Shown here piece by piece: positions 1 through 11,934 of a stretch of DNA of 64,000 bases (position 1 is its first letter; each line of letters starts with the position of its first letter). The DNA is from Terebella lapidaria. Taxonomy: Eukaryota > Annelida > Polychaeta > Terebellida > Terebellidae. The translations under genes and the position numbers were made by a program. The DNA lies in assembly GCA_949152475.1 (NCBI GenBank), contig OX424557.1, positions 62,001 to 126,000 on the forward strand. The letters are read 5' to 3'. Under the pieces are notes generated by a model, which saw only the letters and a list, made by a program, of their open reading frames with translations, made no database searches and had not been told where the DNA came from.

Positions 1-2256
1 TAATGTCCTAACAAGGTAGATGTAATGCTTTAACAAAGTAGATGTAATGTCCTAACAAGGTAGATGTAATGCTTTAACAAAGTAGATGTAATGTCCTAAC
101 AAGGTGGATGTAATGTCCTAACAAGATAGATGTAATGTCCTAACAAGGTAGATGTAATGCTTTAACAAGGTAGATGTAATGCCTTAACAAGGTAGATGTA
201 ATGTCCTAACAAGGTAGATTTAATGCTTTAACAAAGTAGATGTAATGTCCTAACAAGGTAGATGTAATGCCCTAACAAGGTAGATGTAATGCCTTAACAA
301 GGTAGATGTAACGTCCTAACAAGGTAGATGTAATGCTTTAACAAGGTAGATGTAATGTCCTAACAAGGTAGATGTAATGCTTTAACAAGGTAGATGTAAT
401 GCTTTAACAAGGTAGATGTAATGCCCTAACAAGGTGGATGTAATGTCCTAACAAGGTAGATGTAATGTCCTAACAAGGTAGATGTAATGCTTTAACAAGG
501 TAGATGTAATGCCTTAACAAGGTAGATGTAATGTCCTAACAAGGTAGATGTAATGCTTTAACAAAGTAGATGTAATGTCCTAACAAGGTAGATGTAATGC
601 CCTAACAAGGTAGATGTAATGTCCTAACAAGGTAGATGTAATGCTTTAACAAAGTAGATGTAATGTCCTAACAAGGTGGATGTAATGTCCTAACAAGGTA
701 GATGTAATGTCCTAACAAGGTAGATGTAATGCTTTAACAAAGTAGATGTAATGCCCTAACAAGGTAGATGTAATGCTTTAACAAGGTAGATGTAATGCCT
801 TAACAAGGTAGATGTAATGTCCTAACAAGGTAGATGTAATGCTTTAACAAAGTAGATGTAATGTACTAACAAGGTAGATGTAATGCCCTAACAAGGTAGA
901 TGTAATGCTTTAACAAGGTAGATGTAATGCTTTAACAAGGTAGATGTAATGCCCTAACAAGGTGGATGTAATGTCCTAACAAGGTAGATGTAATGTCCTA
1001 ACAAGGTAGATGTAATGCTTTAACAAGGTAGATGTAATGCCTTAACAAGGTAGATGTAATGTCCTAACAAGGTAGATGTAATGCTTTAACAAAGTAGATG
1101 TAATGTCCTAACAAGGTAGATGTAATGCTTTAACAAAGTAGATGTAATGTCCTAACAAGGTGGATGTAATGTCCTAACAAGGTAGATGTAATGTCCTAAC
1201 AAGGTAGATGTAATGCTTTAACAAGGTAGATGTAATGCCCTAACAAGGTAGATGTAATGCTTTAACAAGGTAGATGTAATGCCTTAACAAGGTAGATGTA
1301 ATGTCCTAACAAGGTAGATGTAATGCTTTAACAAAGTAGATGTAATGTCCTAACAAGGTAGATGTAATGCCCTAACAAGGTAGATGTAATGCTTTAACAA
1401 GGTAGATGTAACGTCCTAACAAGGTAGATGTAATGCTTTAACAAGGTAGATGTAATGTCCTAACAAGGTAGATGTAATGTCCTAACAAGGTAGATGTAAT
1501 GCTTTAACAAGGTAGATGTAATGTCCTTACAAGGTAGATGTAATGCCCTAACAAGGTGGATGTAATGTCCTAACAAGGTAGATGTAATGCCCTAACAAGG
1601 TAAATGTAATGCTTTAACAAGGTAGATGTAATGTCCTAACAAGGTAGATGTAATGCCCTAACAAGGTAGATGTAATGTCCTAACAAGGTAAATGTAATGC
1701 TTTAACAAGGTAGATGTAATGCTTTAACAAGTTAGATGTAATGTCCTAACAAGGTAGATGTAATGTCCTAACAAGGTAGATGTAATGTCCTAACAAGGTA
1801 GATCTAATGCCCTAACAAGGTGGATGTAATGTCCTAACAAGGTAGATGTAATGTCCTAACAAGGTAGATGTAATGTCCTAACATGGTAGATGTAATGCCC
1901 TAACAAGGTAGATGTAATGCTTTAACAAGGTAGATGTAATGTCCTAACAAGGTAAATGTAATGCTTTAACAAGGTAGATGTAATGCTTTAACAAGTTAGA
2001 TGTAATGTCCTAACAAGGTAGATGTAATGCCCTAACAAGGTAGATGTAATGCTTTAACAAGGTAGATGTATTGTCCTAACAATTTAGATGTAATGTCCTA
2101 ACAAGGTAGATCTAATGCCCTAACAAGGTAGATGTAATGCTCTAACAAGGTAGATGTAATGTCCTTACAAGGTAGATGTAATGCCCAAACAAGGTAGATG
2201 TAATGTCCTAACAAGGTAGATGTAATGTCCTAACAAGGTAGATGTAATGTCATAAC
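1..2256. repeat. 22-bp minisatellite array
   Basis: About 100 uninterrupted copies of a 22-bp unit (taatgtcctaacaaggtagatg). Units differ mainly at the three bases after taatg (tcc, ctt, ccc, cct) and at aaggta/aaagta. The variants recur in a similar order over several hundred bases, which suggests block duplication. The array runs off the left edge. I see no coding potential. Confidence 0.97.
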
Positions 2257-2790
2257 AAGATCAAATTCCTCAACAATGTGAATGTAATGTCCTAACAAGG
2301 CAGATGTTATGCCCTAACAAGGTAGATGTAATGCCTTAACAAGATCAAATTCATCAACAAGGTGAATGTAATGTCCTAACAAGGCAGATGTTATGCCCTA
2401 ACAAGGTAGATGTAATGCCTTAACAAGATCAAATTCCTCAACAAGGTGAATGTAATGTCCTAACAAGGCAGATGTTATGCCCTAACAAGGTAGATGTAAT
2501 GCCTTAACAAGATCAAATTCCTCAACAAGGTGAATGTAATGTCCTAACAAGGCAGATGTTATGCCCTAACAAGGTAGATGTAATGCCTTAACAAGATCAA
2601 ATTCCTCAACAATGTGAATGTAATGTCCTAACAAGGCAGATGTTATGCCCTAACAAGGTAGATGTAATGCCTTAACAAGATCAAATTCCTCAACAAGGTG
2701 AATGTAATGTCCTAACAAGGTAGATGTAATGTCTTAACAAGGTAGATGTACTGCCTTAACAAGGTAGATGTAATGGCTTAACAAGGTAGA
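2257..2790. repeat. 84-bp higher-order repeat derived from the 22-bp minisatellite
   Basis: The start aagatcaaattc recurs at 2257, 2341, 2425, 2509, 2593 and 2677, exactly 84 bp apart. Each 84-bp unit is one 18-bp shortened monomer plus three 22-bp monomers. This looks like a younger amplification at the edge of the minisatellite; the last 50 bp return to plain 22-bp units. Confidence 0.95.
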
Positions 2791-2808
2791 TGTTAATGCC
2801 TAAAAAAA

Positions 2809-3784
2809 ATTAGTCCAAATGCTAAGATAGGTTACCAAACAATTTTGGTTTTGGCCATGGCAAGTAACAAATGACCTTGAGATTTGCCAATCAAGGTCAT
2901 CTGTGTGAACAAATGACCTTGAGATTTACCAATCAAGGTCATCTGTGTGAACTTCAATGTCACCATTGAGTGTGCGGCATTTGATTTTCTATATGTTTAT
3001 AATACGAAGTCTCTAGGTGCAAGCGTTTACGCTGCTGAGGCCAATTTACACATTCCGAGTCAGACATTTAGCACTCAAGGTCATCCAAGGTCAAGTTCAA
3101 GGGCATCTTTAGTTGTGCCATATATGTCTTCACATAAGTTCATGATGCAAAGATAAGCTCTATCTACAAGCATTTCATCTGTAGAGGCGAATCTGGGCAG
3201 TTTTTTTTACCCAAAAATGGCTGTTTTGACCTTTCAAGTTCATTCAAGGTCAAATTCAAGGTCACCACACCAATCGCCATATATGACTTCCTATTGGAAA
3301 GTGCCAATATCTAAGCTCTATTTCAGGCGTTCTTATGAGTACAGTTCTGGCAGCTCCCATTATGAACGAAAAAAGAAGTCCAAATTTTTTTCCAAACGGT
3401 GAAAATATGTTTTGGCCTAGAAATGACCCAAAATGGATAATAATGTGATTTGGGGCAAAAAACTGTTTTTTCACCGACCCTTCAGAAAATCAAAATCAAA
3501 ACTTATACACATTATAAAGGTACATGACGGGAATCTTTTGAGAAGAAAATCTCAAAACTGATCAGACAGTTTTCGAGCGAAAGGCCGCCAAAGTCCAAAA
3601 TTGGCCATTTCTCTAAAAAAATAGAAAATAACCCCCTCTTGAAATATTTTTAGGCATTTTTGTGCAACATTTCAGAAAAATTCGCCAGTAAACTTCAAAG
3701 ATCAAAAATGTGGACCAACAACGACCAGACGCCGGATGCAATGCCATGACAATAGGTTAACAGACCATATTTCTGGTAACCTAA
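2809..3784 (+). mobile_element. Family H (HINE-like) copy, body type A
   Basis: The copy opens with ttagtcc...gctaagataggttacc and closes with ggtaacctaa, the family's subterminal inverted repeats. The body has the stem-loop gaccttgagatttaccaatcaaggtc twice, the segment starting atggctgttttgacc, and a tail with a short microsatellite before a degenerate 3' hairpin. It is the most diverged copy in the window (terminal motif accaaac instead of accggac), so probably old. No protein is encoded. Confidence 0.8.
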
Positions 3785-4640
3785 AATGAACAAAATGAAC
3801 TGCATAATTTGCACTATTGCAAAAATTTTCTAGTGTTTTTTAGAACTAATATTTTTTGTCTCCTTCATATTTTTTTATTACATGAATGTAGATGTGTATG
3901 CCAATAAACACTACTACTTCTGATACCTTAACAACAAGAAAATAGAGAGGCACTGCCCTAAAAATAATGGTTACTAAGTTTCAGGAATTGTCAATCGAAA
4001 ATCAACTGGTAAATTTGAGTTTTGTATGCACAGCACAAGTAGGTTTTGTAGGATTCAGAAAGTGCAGACATTTACATTCATTAGGTATAAATATGTACTT
4101 CTAATATGTTTTTGTGATTCCAATTCAAACAGACCTCAATAAATGATGACACTGTTGTTGCAGAAATGTGTAGAAATAAATAAATTACTTGCCTCTTGTT
4201 GCCGAGATCTACACACAACACACAACAGAGCTAAACACTTCCTAGAGAGAAAACAAATCAATGTATAAAAACATACAGCAAAACATCAACATAAACTAGA
4301 CACGGTGCTCTCGAGTCGCTTACGACCATCTGGGTGTATCCCCCTGATGCCCTGTCATCACTGGTGCCCAAAATATGTTCATTCAGATTGAATATTGTCA
4401 GTGCCGGGCCAGTGTGTTTCATCGATATCAGTAGAGACAGTTCTAAGCCTCAACTACTTTTAATGCATTCAGTACATTTACGTGTAATACTCTTTAATAA
4501 CAATAAAATATTCATTAACCTAATATTTCATACCAAACATGCACTTTCCAGAAAAAGTGTGTTATAAGATTTACATATGAAACCTTGCTGAATCCCCAAC
4601 ATCATGGGTCATTTCAATGCTATTAGTTATCCCATGTTTG
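3785..4640. other. AT-rich stretch without a recognisable gene
   Basis: No convincing coding region. About 100 bp at 4290-4400 (tagacac...tcgcttacgacc...gggtgtatccccc) resembles 16498-16600, so both are copies of an unnamed dispersed repeat. The remainder shows nothing I can classify. Confidence 0.5.
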
Positions 4641-4875
4641 TTCACGGGATACGGAATTATATCTACGTATAGCTGTACGTATCCCACGAGGCCGAAGGCA
4701 CTGACTTTATCACTGACTGAAAACGAGACTCGCAAGGGATACGAGAACTTGTATCGAAGATGGTGCGTGTCAAATTAGATATTCAGGATACGGGTTTATA
4801 TCACCGGTGTGGTTGACCAATCACAGTCTCGGATTTTTGCTCAGTCAGTGATAAACATATATATACACTGATATA
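4640..4875. repeat. Imperfect inverted-repeat element beside the 95-bp satellite
   Basis: An arm near 4707-4735 (ttatcactgactga...cgagact) is matched in inverse orientation near 4820-4852 (agtctcgg...tcagtcagtgataa). Between them lie short inverted gggatacg/cgtatccc motifs. It looks like a small palindromic non-autonomous element. Part of the arm resembles the satellite motif tatcactggtcatgcatgactga, so it may be related to the origin of the array. Confidence 0.5.
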
Positions 4876-5777
4876 TGAATATGTTTAGTTATCACTGGTC
4901 ACGCATGACTGAACAGAGCTCTTATATACTGCTGGTTGAGAGACACAGCCTATAGTGTTGTGCTGCACAGGCTGGCTTATCAGTTATCACTGGTCATGCA
5001 AGACTGAGCAGGGCTCTTATATACTGCTGGTTGAGAGGCAGAGCCTATAGTGTTGTGCTGGACAGGCTGGCTTATCAGTTATCACTGGTCATGCATGACT
5101 GAGCAGGGCTCTTATATACTGCTGGTTGAGAGGCAGAGCCTATAGTGTTGTGCTGGACAGGCTGGCTTATCAGTTATCACTGGTCATGCAAGACTGAGCA
5201 GGGCTCTTATATACTCTTTGTTGAGAGGCAGGGCCTATGGTGTTGTGCTGGACAGGCTGGCTTATCAGTTATCACTGGTCATGCAAGACTGAGCAGGGCT
5301 CTTATTTACTCTTGGTTGAAAGGCAGGGCCTATAGTGTTGTGCTGGACAAGCTGGCTTATCAGTTATCACTGGTCATGCATGACTGAGCAGGGCTCTTAC
5401 ATACTGCTGGTTGAGAGACAGAGCCTATAGTGTTGTGCTGGACAAGCTGGCTTATCAGTTATCACTGGTCATGCAAGACTGAGCAGGGCTCTTATATACT
5501 CTTTGTTGAGAGGCAGGGCCTATGGTGTTGTGCTGGACAGGCTGGCTTATCAGTTATCACTGGTCATGCAAGACTGAGCAGGGCTCTTATTTACTCTTGG
5601 TTGAAAGGCAGGGCCTATAGTGTTGTGCTGGACAGGCTGGCTTATCAGTTATCACTGGTCATGCATGACTGAGCAGGACTCTTATATACTCTTGGTTGAG
5701 AGACACAGCCTATAGTGTTGTGCTGGACAAGCTGGCTTATCAGTTATCACTGGTCATGCATGACTCAGCAGGGCTCT

Positions 5778-5780
<3 letters not shown>

Positions 5781-5810
<30 letters not shown>

Positions 5811-6047
5811 CAGATTTATTTAACGACGGTCCATGATGATAGGCAATTCTGCCTGTCTTCCCCATCCCCCGTCGGGTGACAATTTAGAATTTGGAAAGCA
5901 CATTCGAATGGAGAAACCTTTGCGTTGCCAGGATGAAAACTCCACCTACTTTGTGCCGGTGACGGGGATCGAACCCGCGTCACCTACCGCCTCTGAGCTT
6001 CGTTGCTTCAAGAGCCACCGGTCCCATCCACTCGGCCACAGAGGCGG
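5781..6047 (-). mobile_element. tRNA-derived SINE inserted in the 95-bp satellite
   Basis: Read on the minus strand, the head carries a Pol III A box (TGGCCGAGTGG, 6028-6038) and a B box (GGTTCGATCCC, 5964-5974). A long variable-arm-like segment between them suggests a tRNA-Leu or tRNA-Ser ancestor. The 3' tail is (ATT)n, seen as aat repeats at 5781-5810. The satellite motif TTAT flanks it on both sides (5777-5780 and 6048-6051) as a target duplication. It sits cleanly within one satellite monomer, so it postdates the array. Confidence 0.85.
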
Positions 6048-9000
6048 TTATATACTCTTTGTTGAGAGGCAGAGCCTATAGTGTTGTGCTGGACAGGCTG
6101 GCTTATCAGTTATAACTGGTCATGCATGACTCAACAGGGCTCTTATATACTCTTGATTGAGAGGTAGAGCCTACAGTGTTGTGCTGGACAAGCTGGCTTA
6201 TTAGTTATCACTGGTCATGCATGAATTAGTAGGGCTCTTATATACTGCTGGTTGAGAGACACAGCCTATAGTGTTGTGCTGCACAGGCTGGCTTATCAGT
6301 TATAACTGGTCATGCATGACTCAACAGGGCTCTTATATACTCTTGATTGAGAGGTAGAGCCTACAGTGTTGTGCTGGACAAGCTGGCTTATTAGTTATCA
6401 CTGGTCATGCATGAATTAGTAGGGCTCTTATATACTGCTGGTTGAGAGAAAGCGCCTATAGTGTTGTGCCGGACAAGCTGGCTTATCAGTTATTACTGGT
6501 CACGCATGACTGAGCAGGGCTCTTATATACTCTTGGTTGAAAGGCAGGGCCTATAGTGTTGTGCTGGACAAGCTGGCTTATCAGTTATCACTGGTCATGC
6601 ATGACTGAGCAGGGCTCTTATATACTCTTGGTTGAAAGGCAGGGCCTATAATGTTGTGCTGGACAAGCTGGCTTATCAGTTATCACTGGTCACGCATGAA
6701 TGAGCAGGGCTCTTATATACTCTTGGTTGAGAGACAGAGCCTATAGTGTTGTGCTGGACAAGTTGGCTTATCAGTTATCACTGGTCATGCATGACTGAGC
6801 AGGGCTTTTATATACTCTTGGTTGAAAGGCAGGGCCTATAATGTTGTGCTGGACAAGCTGGCTTATCAGTTATCACTGGTCACGCATGAATGAGCAGGGC
6901 TCTTATATACTCTTGGTTGAGAGACAGAGCCTATAGTGTTGTGCTGGACAAGCTGGCTTATCAGTTATCACTGGTCACGCATGACTGAGCAGGGCTCTTA
7001 TATACTGCTGGTTGAGAGACAGAGCCGATAGTGTTGTGCTGGTCAGGCTGGCTTATCAGTTATCACTGGTCATGCATGACTGAGCAGGGCTCTTATATAC
7101 TGCTGGTTGAGAGGCAGAGCCTATAGTGTTGTGCTGGACAAGCTGGCTTATCAGTTATCACTTGTCATGCATGACTGAGCAGGGCTCTTATATACTCTTG
7201 GTTGAGAGGCAGAGCCTATAGTGTTGTGCTGGACAAGCTGGCTTATCAGTTATCACTGGTCATGCATGACTGAGCAGGGCTCTTATATACTCTTGGTTGA
7301 AAGGCAGGGCCTATAGTGTTGTGCTGGACAAGCTGGCTTATCAGTTATCACTGGTCATGCATGACTGAGCAGGGCTCTTATATACTGTTGGTTGAGAGGT
7401 AGAGCTTATAGTGTTGTGCTGGACAAGCTGGCTTATCAGTTATCACTGGTCATGCATGACTGAGCAGGGCTCTTATATACTGCTGGTTGAGAGGCAGAGC
7501 CTATAGTGTTGTGCTGGACAAGCTGGCTTATCAGTTATCACTGGTCATGCATGACTGAGCAGGGCTCTTATATACTCTTGGTTGAAAGGCAGGGCCTATA
7601 GTGTTGTGCTGGACAAGCTGGCTTATCAGTTATCACGGGTCATGCATGACTGAGCAGGGCTCTTATATACTCTTGGTTGAGAGACAAAGCCTATAGTGTT
7701 GTGCTGGACAAGCTGGCTTATCAGTTATCACTGGTCATGCATGACTGAGCAGGGCTCTTATATACTCTTGGTTGAAAGGCAGGGCCTATAGTGTTGTGCT
7801 GGACAAGCTGGCTTATCAGTTATCACTGGTCATGCATGACTGAGCAGGGCTCTTATATACTCTTGGTTGAGAGGCAGAGCCTATAGTGTTGTGCTAGACA
7901 AGCTGGCTTATCAGTTATCACTGGTCATGCATGACTGAGCAGGGCTCTTATATACTGTTGGTTGAGAGGTAGAGCTTATAGTGTTGTGCTGGACAAGCTG
8001 GCTTATCAGTTATCACTGGTCATGCATGACTGAGCAGGGCTCTTATATACTCTTGGTTGAGAGGCAGAGCCTATAGTGTTGTGCTGGACAAGCTGGCTTA
8101 TCAGTTATCACTGGTCATGCATGACTGAGCAGGGCTCTTATATACTGTTGGTTGAGAGACAGAGCCTATAGTGTTGTGCTGGACAAGCTGGCTTATCAGT
8201 TATCACTGGTCATGCATGACTGAGCAGGGCTCTTATATACTCTTGGTTGAAAGGCAGAGCCTATAGTGTTGTGCTGGACAAGCTGGCTTATCAGTTATCA
8301 CTGGTCATGCATGACTGAGCAGGGCTCTTATATACTGCTGGTTGAGAGGCAGAGCCTATAGTGTTGTGCTGGACAAGCTGGCTTATCAGTTATCACTGGT
8401 CATGCATGACTGAGCAGGACCCTTATATACTCTTGGTTGAGAGGCAGAGCCTATAGTGTTGTGCTGGACAGGCTGGCTTATCAGTTATCACTTGTCATGC
8501 AAGACTGAGCAGGGCTCTTATATACTGCTGGTTGAGAGGCAGAGCCTATAGTGTTGTGCTGGACAAGCTGGCTTATCAGTTATCACTGGTCATGCATGAC
8601 TGAGCAGGACCCTTATATACTCTTGGTTGAGAGGCAGGGCCTATAGTGTTGTGCTGGACAGGCTGGCTTATCAGTTATCACTGGTCATGCATGACTGAGC
8701 AGGACCCTTATATACTCTTGGTTGAGAGGCAGGGCCTATAGTGTTGTGCTGGACAGGCTGGCTTATCAGTTATCACTGGTCATGCATGACTGAGCAGGGC
8801 TCTTATGTACTGCTGGTTGAGAGGCAGAGCCTATAGTGTTGTGCTGGACAGGCTGGCTTATCAGTTATCACTTGTCATGCAAGACTGAGCAGGGCTCTTA
8901 TATACTGCTGGTTGAGAGGCAGAGCCTATAGTGTTGTGCTGGACAAGCTGGCTTATCAGTTATCACTGGTCATGCATGACTGAGCAGGACCCTTATATAC

Positions 9001-11895
9001 TCTTGGTTGAGAGGCAGAGCCTATAGTGTTGTGCTGGACAAGCTGGCTTCTCAGTTATCACTGGTCACGCATGACTGAGCAGGCCTCTTATATACTGCTG
9101 GTTGAGAGGCAGCGCCTATAGTGTTGTGCTGGACAGGCTGGCTTATCAGTAATCACTGGTCATGTATGACTGAGCAGGGCTCTTATATACTGCTGGTTGA
9201 GAGGCAGCACCTATAGTGTTGTGCTCAACAGGCTGGCTTATCAGTTATCACTGGTTATGCATGACTGAGCAGGGCTCCTATATACTGCCGGTTGAGAGAC
9301 AGAGCCTATAGTGTTGTGCTGGACAGGCTGGCTCATCAGTTATCACTGGTCACCCATGACTGAGCAGGGCTCTTATATACTGCTGGTTGAGAGGCAGCGC
9401 CTATAGTGTTGTGCTCGACAGGCTGGCATATCAGTTATCACTGGTCATGCATGACTGAGCAGGGCTCTTATATACTGCTGGTTGAGAGGCAGCGCCTATA
9501 GTGTTGTGCTCGACAGGCTGGCTTATCAGTTATCACTGGTCATGCATGACTGAGCAGGGCTCTTATATACTGCTGGTTGAGAGGCAGGGCCTATAGTGTT
9601 GTGCTGGACAGGCTGGCTTATCAGTTATCACTGGTCATGCATGACTGAGCAGGGCCCTTATATACTGCTGGTTGAGAGGCAGCGCCTATAGTGTTGTGCT
9701 CGACAGGCTGGCTTATCAGTTATCACTGGTCATGCATGACTGAGCAGGGCTCTTATATACTGCTGGTTGAGAGGCAGAGCCTATAGTGTTGTGCTGGACA
9801 AGCTGGCTTATCAGTTATCACTGGTCATGCATGACTCAGCAGGGCTCTTATATACTCTTTGTTGAGAAGCAGAGCCTATAGTGTTGTGCTGGACAAGCTG
9901 GCTTATCAGTTATCACTGTTCACTGATGACTGAGCAGGGCTCTTATATACTCTTTGTTGAGAAGCAGAGCCTATAGTGTTGTGCTGGACAAGCTGGCTTA
10001 TCAGTTATCACTGTTCACTGATGACTGAGCAGGGCTCTTATATACTGCTGGTTGAGAGGCAGAGCCTATAGTGTTGTGCTGGACAGGCTGGCTTATCAGT
10101 TATCACTGGTCATGCATGACTGAGCAGGGCTCTTATATACTGCTGGTTGAGAGGAAGCGCCTATAGTGTTGTGCTGGACAGGCTGGCTTATCAGTTATCA
10201 CTGGTCATGCATGACTGAGCAGGGCTCTTATATACTGCTGGTTGAGAGGAAGCGCCTATAGTGTTGTGCTGGACAAGCTGGCTTATCAGTTATCACTGGT
10301 CACCCATGACTGAGCAGGGCTCTTATATACTCTTGGTTGAGAGGAAGCGCCCATAGTGTTGTGCTGGACAGGCTGGCTTATCAGTTATTACTGGTCATGC
10401 ATGACTGAGCAGGGCTCTTATATACTCTTGGTTGAGAGACAGAGCCTATAGTGTTGTGCTGGACAAGCTGGCTTATCAGTTATCACTGGTCACCCATGAC
10501 TGAGCAGGCTCTTATATACTCTTGGTTGAAAGGCAGGGCCTATGGTGTTGTGCTGGACAGGCTGGCTTATCAGTAATCACTGGTCATGCATGACTGAGCA
10601 GGGCTCTTACATACTGCTGGTTGAGAGACAGAGCCTATAATGTTGTGCTGGACAGGCTGGCTTATCAGTTATCACTGGTCGTGCATGACTGAGCAGGGCT
10701 CTTATATACTCTTGGTTGAGAGGCAGAGCCTATAGTGTTGTGCTGGACAGGCTGGCTTATCAGTTATCACTTGTCATGCAAGACTGAGCAGGGCTCTTAT
10801 ATACTGCTGGTTGAGAGACAGAGCCTATAGTGTTGTGCTGGACAGGCTGGCTTATCAGTTATCACTGGTCGTGCATGACTGAGCAGGGCTCTTATATACT
10901 CTTGGTTGAGAGGCAGAGCCTATAGTGTTGTGCTGGACAGGCTGGCTTATCAGTTATCACTTGTCATGCAAGACTGAGCAGGGCTCTTATATACTGCTGG
11001 TTGAGAGACACAGCCTATAGTGTTGTGCTGGACAGGCTGGCTTATCAGTTATTACTGGTCACGCATGACTCAACAGGTCTCTTATATACTGCTGGTTGAG
11101 AGACAGAGCCTATAGTGTTGTGCTGGACAGGCTGGCTTATTAGTTATCACTGGTCATGCATGACTCAACAGGTCTCTTATATACTGCTGGTTGAGAGACA
11201 GAGCCTATAGTGTTGTGCTGGACAGGCTGGCTTATCAGTTATTACTGGTCACGCATGACTCAACAGGTCTCTTATATACTGCTGGTTGAGAGACAGAGCC
11301 TATAGTGTTGTGCTGGACAGGCTGGCTTATCAGTTATCACTGGTCATGCATGACTCAACAGGTCTCTTATATACTGCTGGTTGAGAGACAGGGCCTATAG
11401 TGTTGTGCTGGACAGGCTGGCTTATTAGTTATCACTGGTCATGCATGAATTAGTAGGGCTCTTATATACTGCTGGTTGAGAGGAAGCGCCTATAGTGTTG
11501 TGCTGGACAAGCTGGCTTATCAGTTATTACTGGTCACGCATGAATGAGCGGGGCTCTTATATACTCTTGGTTGAGAGGCAGAGCCTATAGTGTTGTGCTG
11601 GACAAGCTGGCTTATCAGTTATCACTGGTCATGCATGACTGAGCAGGGCTCTTATATACTCTTGGTTGAAAGGCAGGGCCTATAGTGTTGTGCTGGACAA
11701 GCTGGCTTATCAGTTATCACTGGTCATGCATGACTGAGCAGGGCTCTTATATACTGCTGGTTGAGAGACAGAGCCTATAGTGTTGTGCTGGACAAGCTGG
11801 CTTATCAGTTATCACTGGTCATGCATGACTGAGCAGGGCTCTTATATACTGCTGGTTGAGAGACAGAGCCTATAGTGTTGTGCTGGACAGGCTGG

Positions 11896-11924
11896 CTTAT
11901 CAGTTATCACTGATAACTGATAAG
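11896..11924. other. Perfect 13-3-13 hairpin at the end of the 95-bp satellite
   Basis: cttatcagttatc and its exact reverse complement gataactgataag are separated by act. The left arm is ordinary satellite sequence and the right arm is its inverted copy, after which the 121-bp satellite begins. This could be a foldback formed at the array boundary. Confidence 0.9.
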
Positions 11925-11934
11925 CATTGACAAA

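Larger units (their letters stand above)
4880..11925. repeat. 95-bp satellite array
   Basis: A 95-bp unit (ctcttatatactgctggttg ... gactgagcaggg) repeats about 70 times; for example gggctc falls at 5011 and 5106. Monomers are 90% or more alike by eye, with variants such as ctgctgg/ctcttgg and gacaag/gacagg. The last copy ends in a palindrome at 11896-11924. One SINE interrupts it at 5781-6047. Open frames of about 80 codons inside it are fortuitous. Confidence 0.97.

Noticed and set aside
1-2790. CRISPR-like array
   Set aside because: The 22-bp units abut directly without unique spacers and the genome is eukaryotic.
5950-6047. Functional tRNA gene
   Set aside because: A and B boxes belong to a SINE head with tail and target duplication; the cloverleaf is not maintained and no anticodon arm is convincing.
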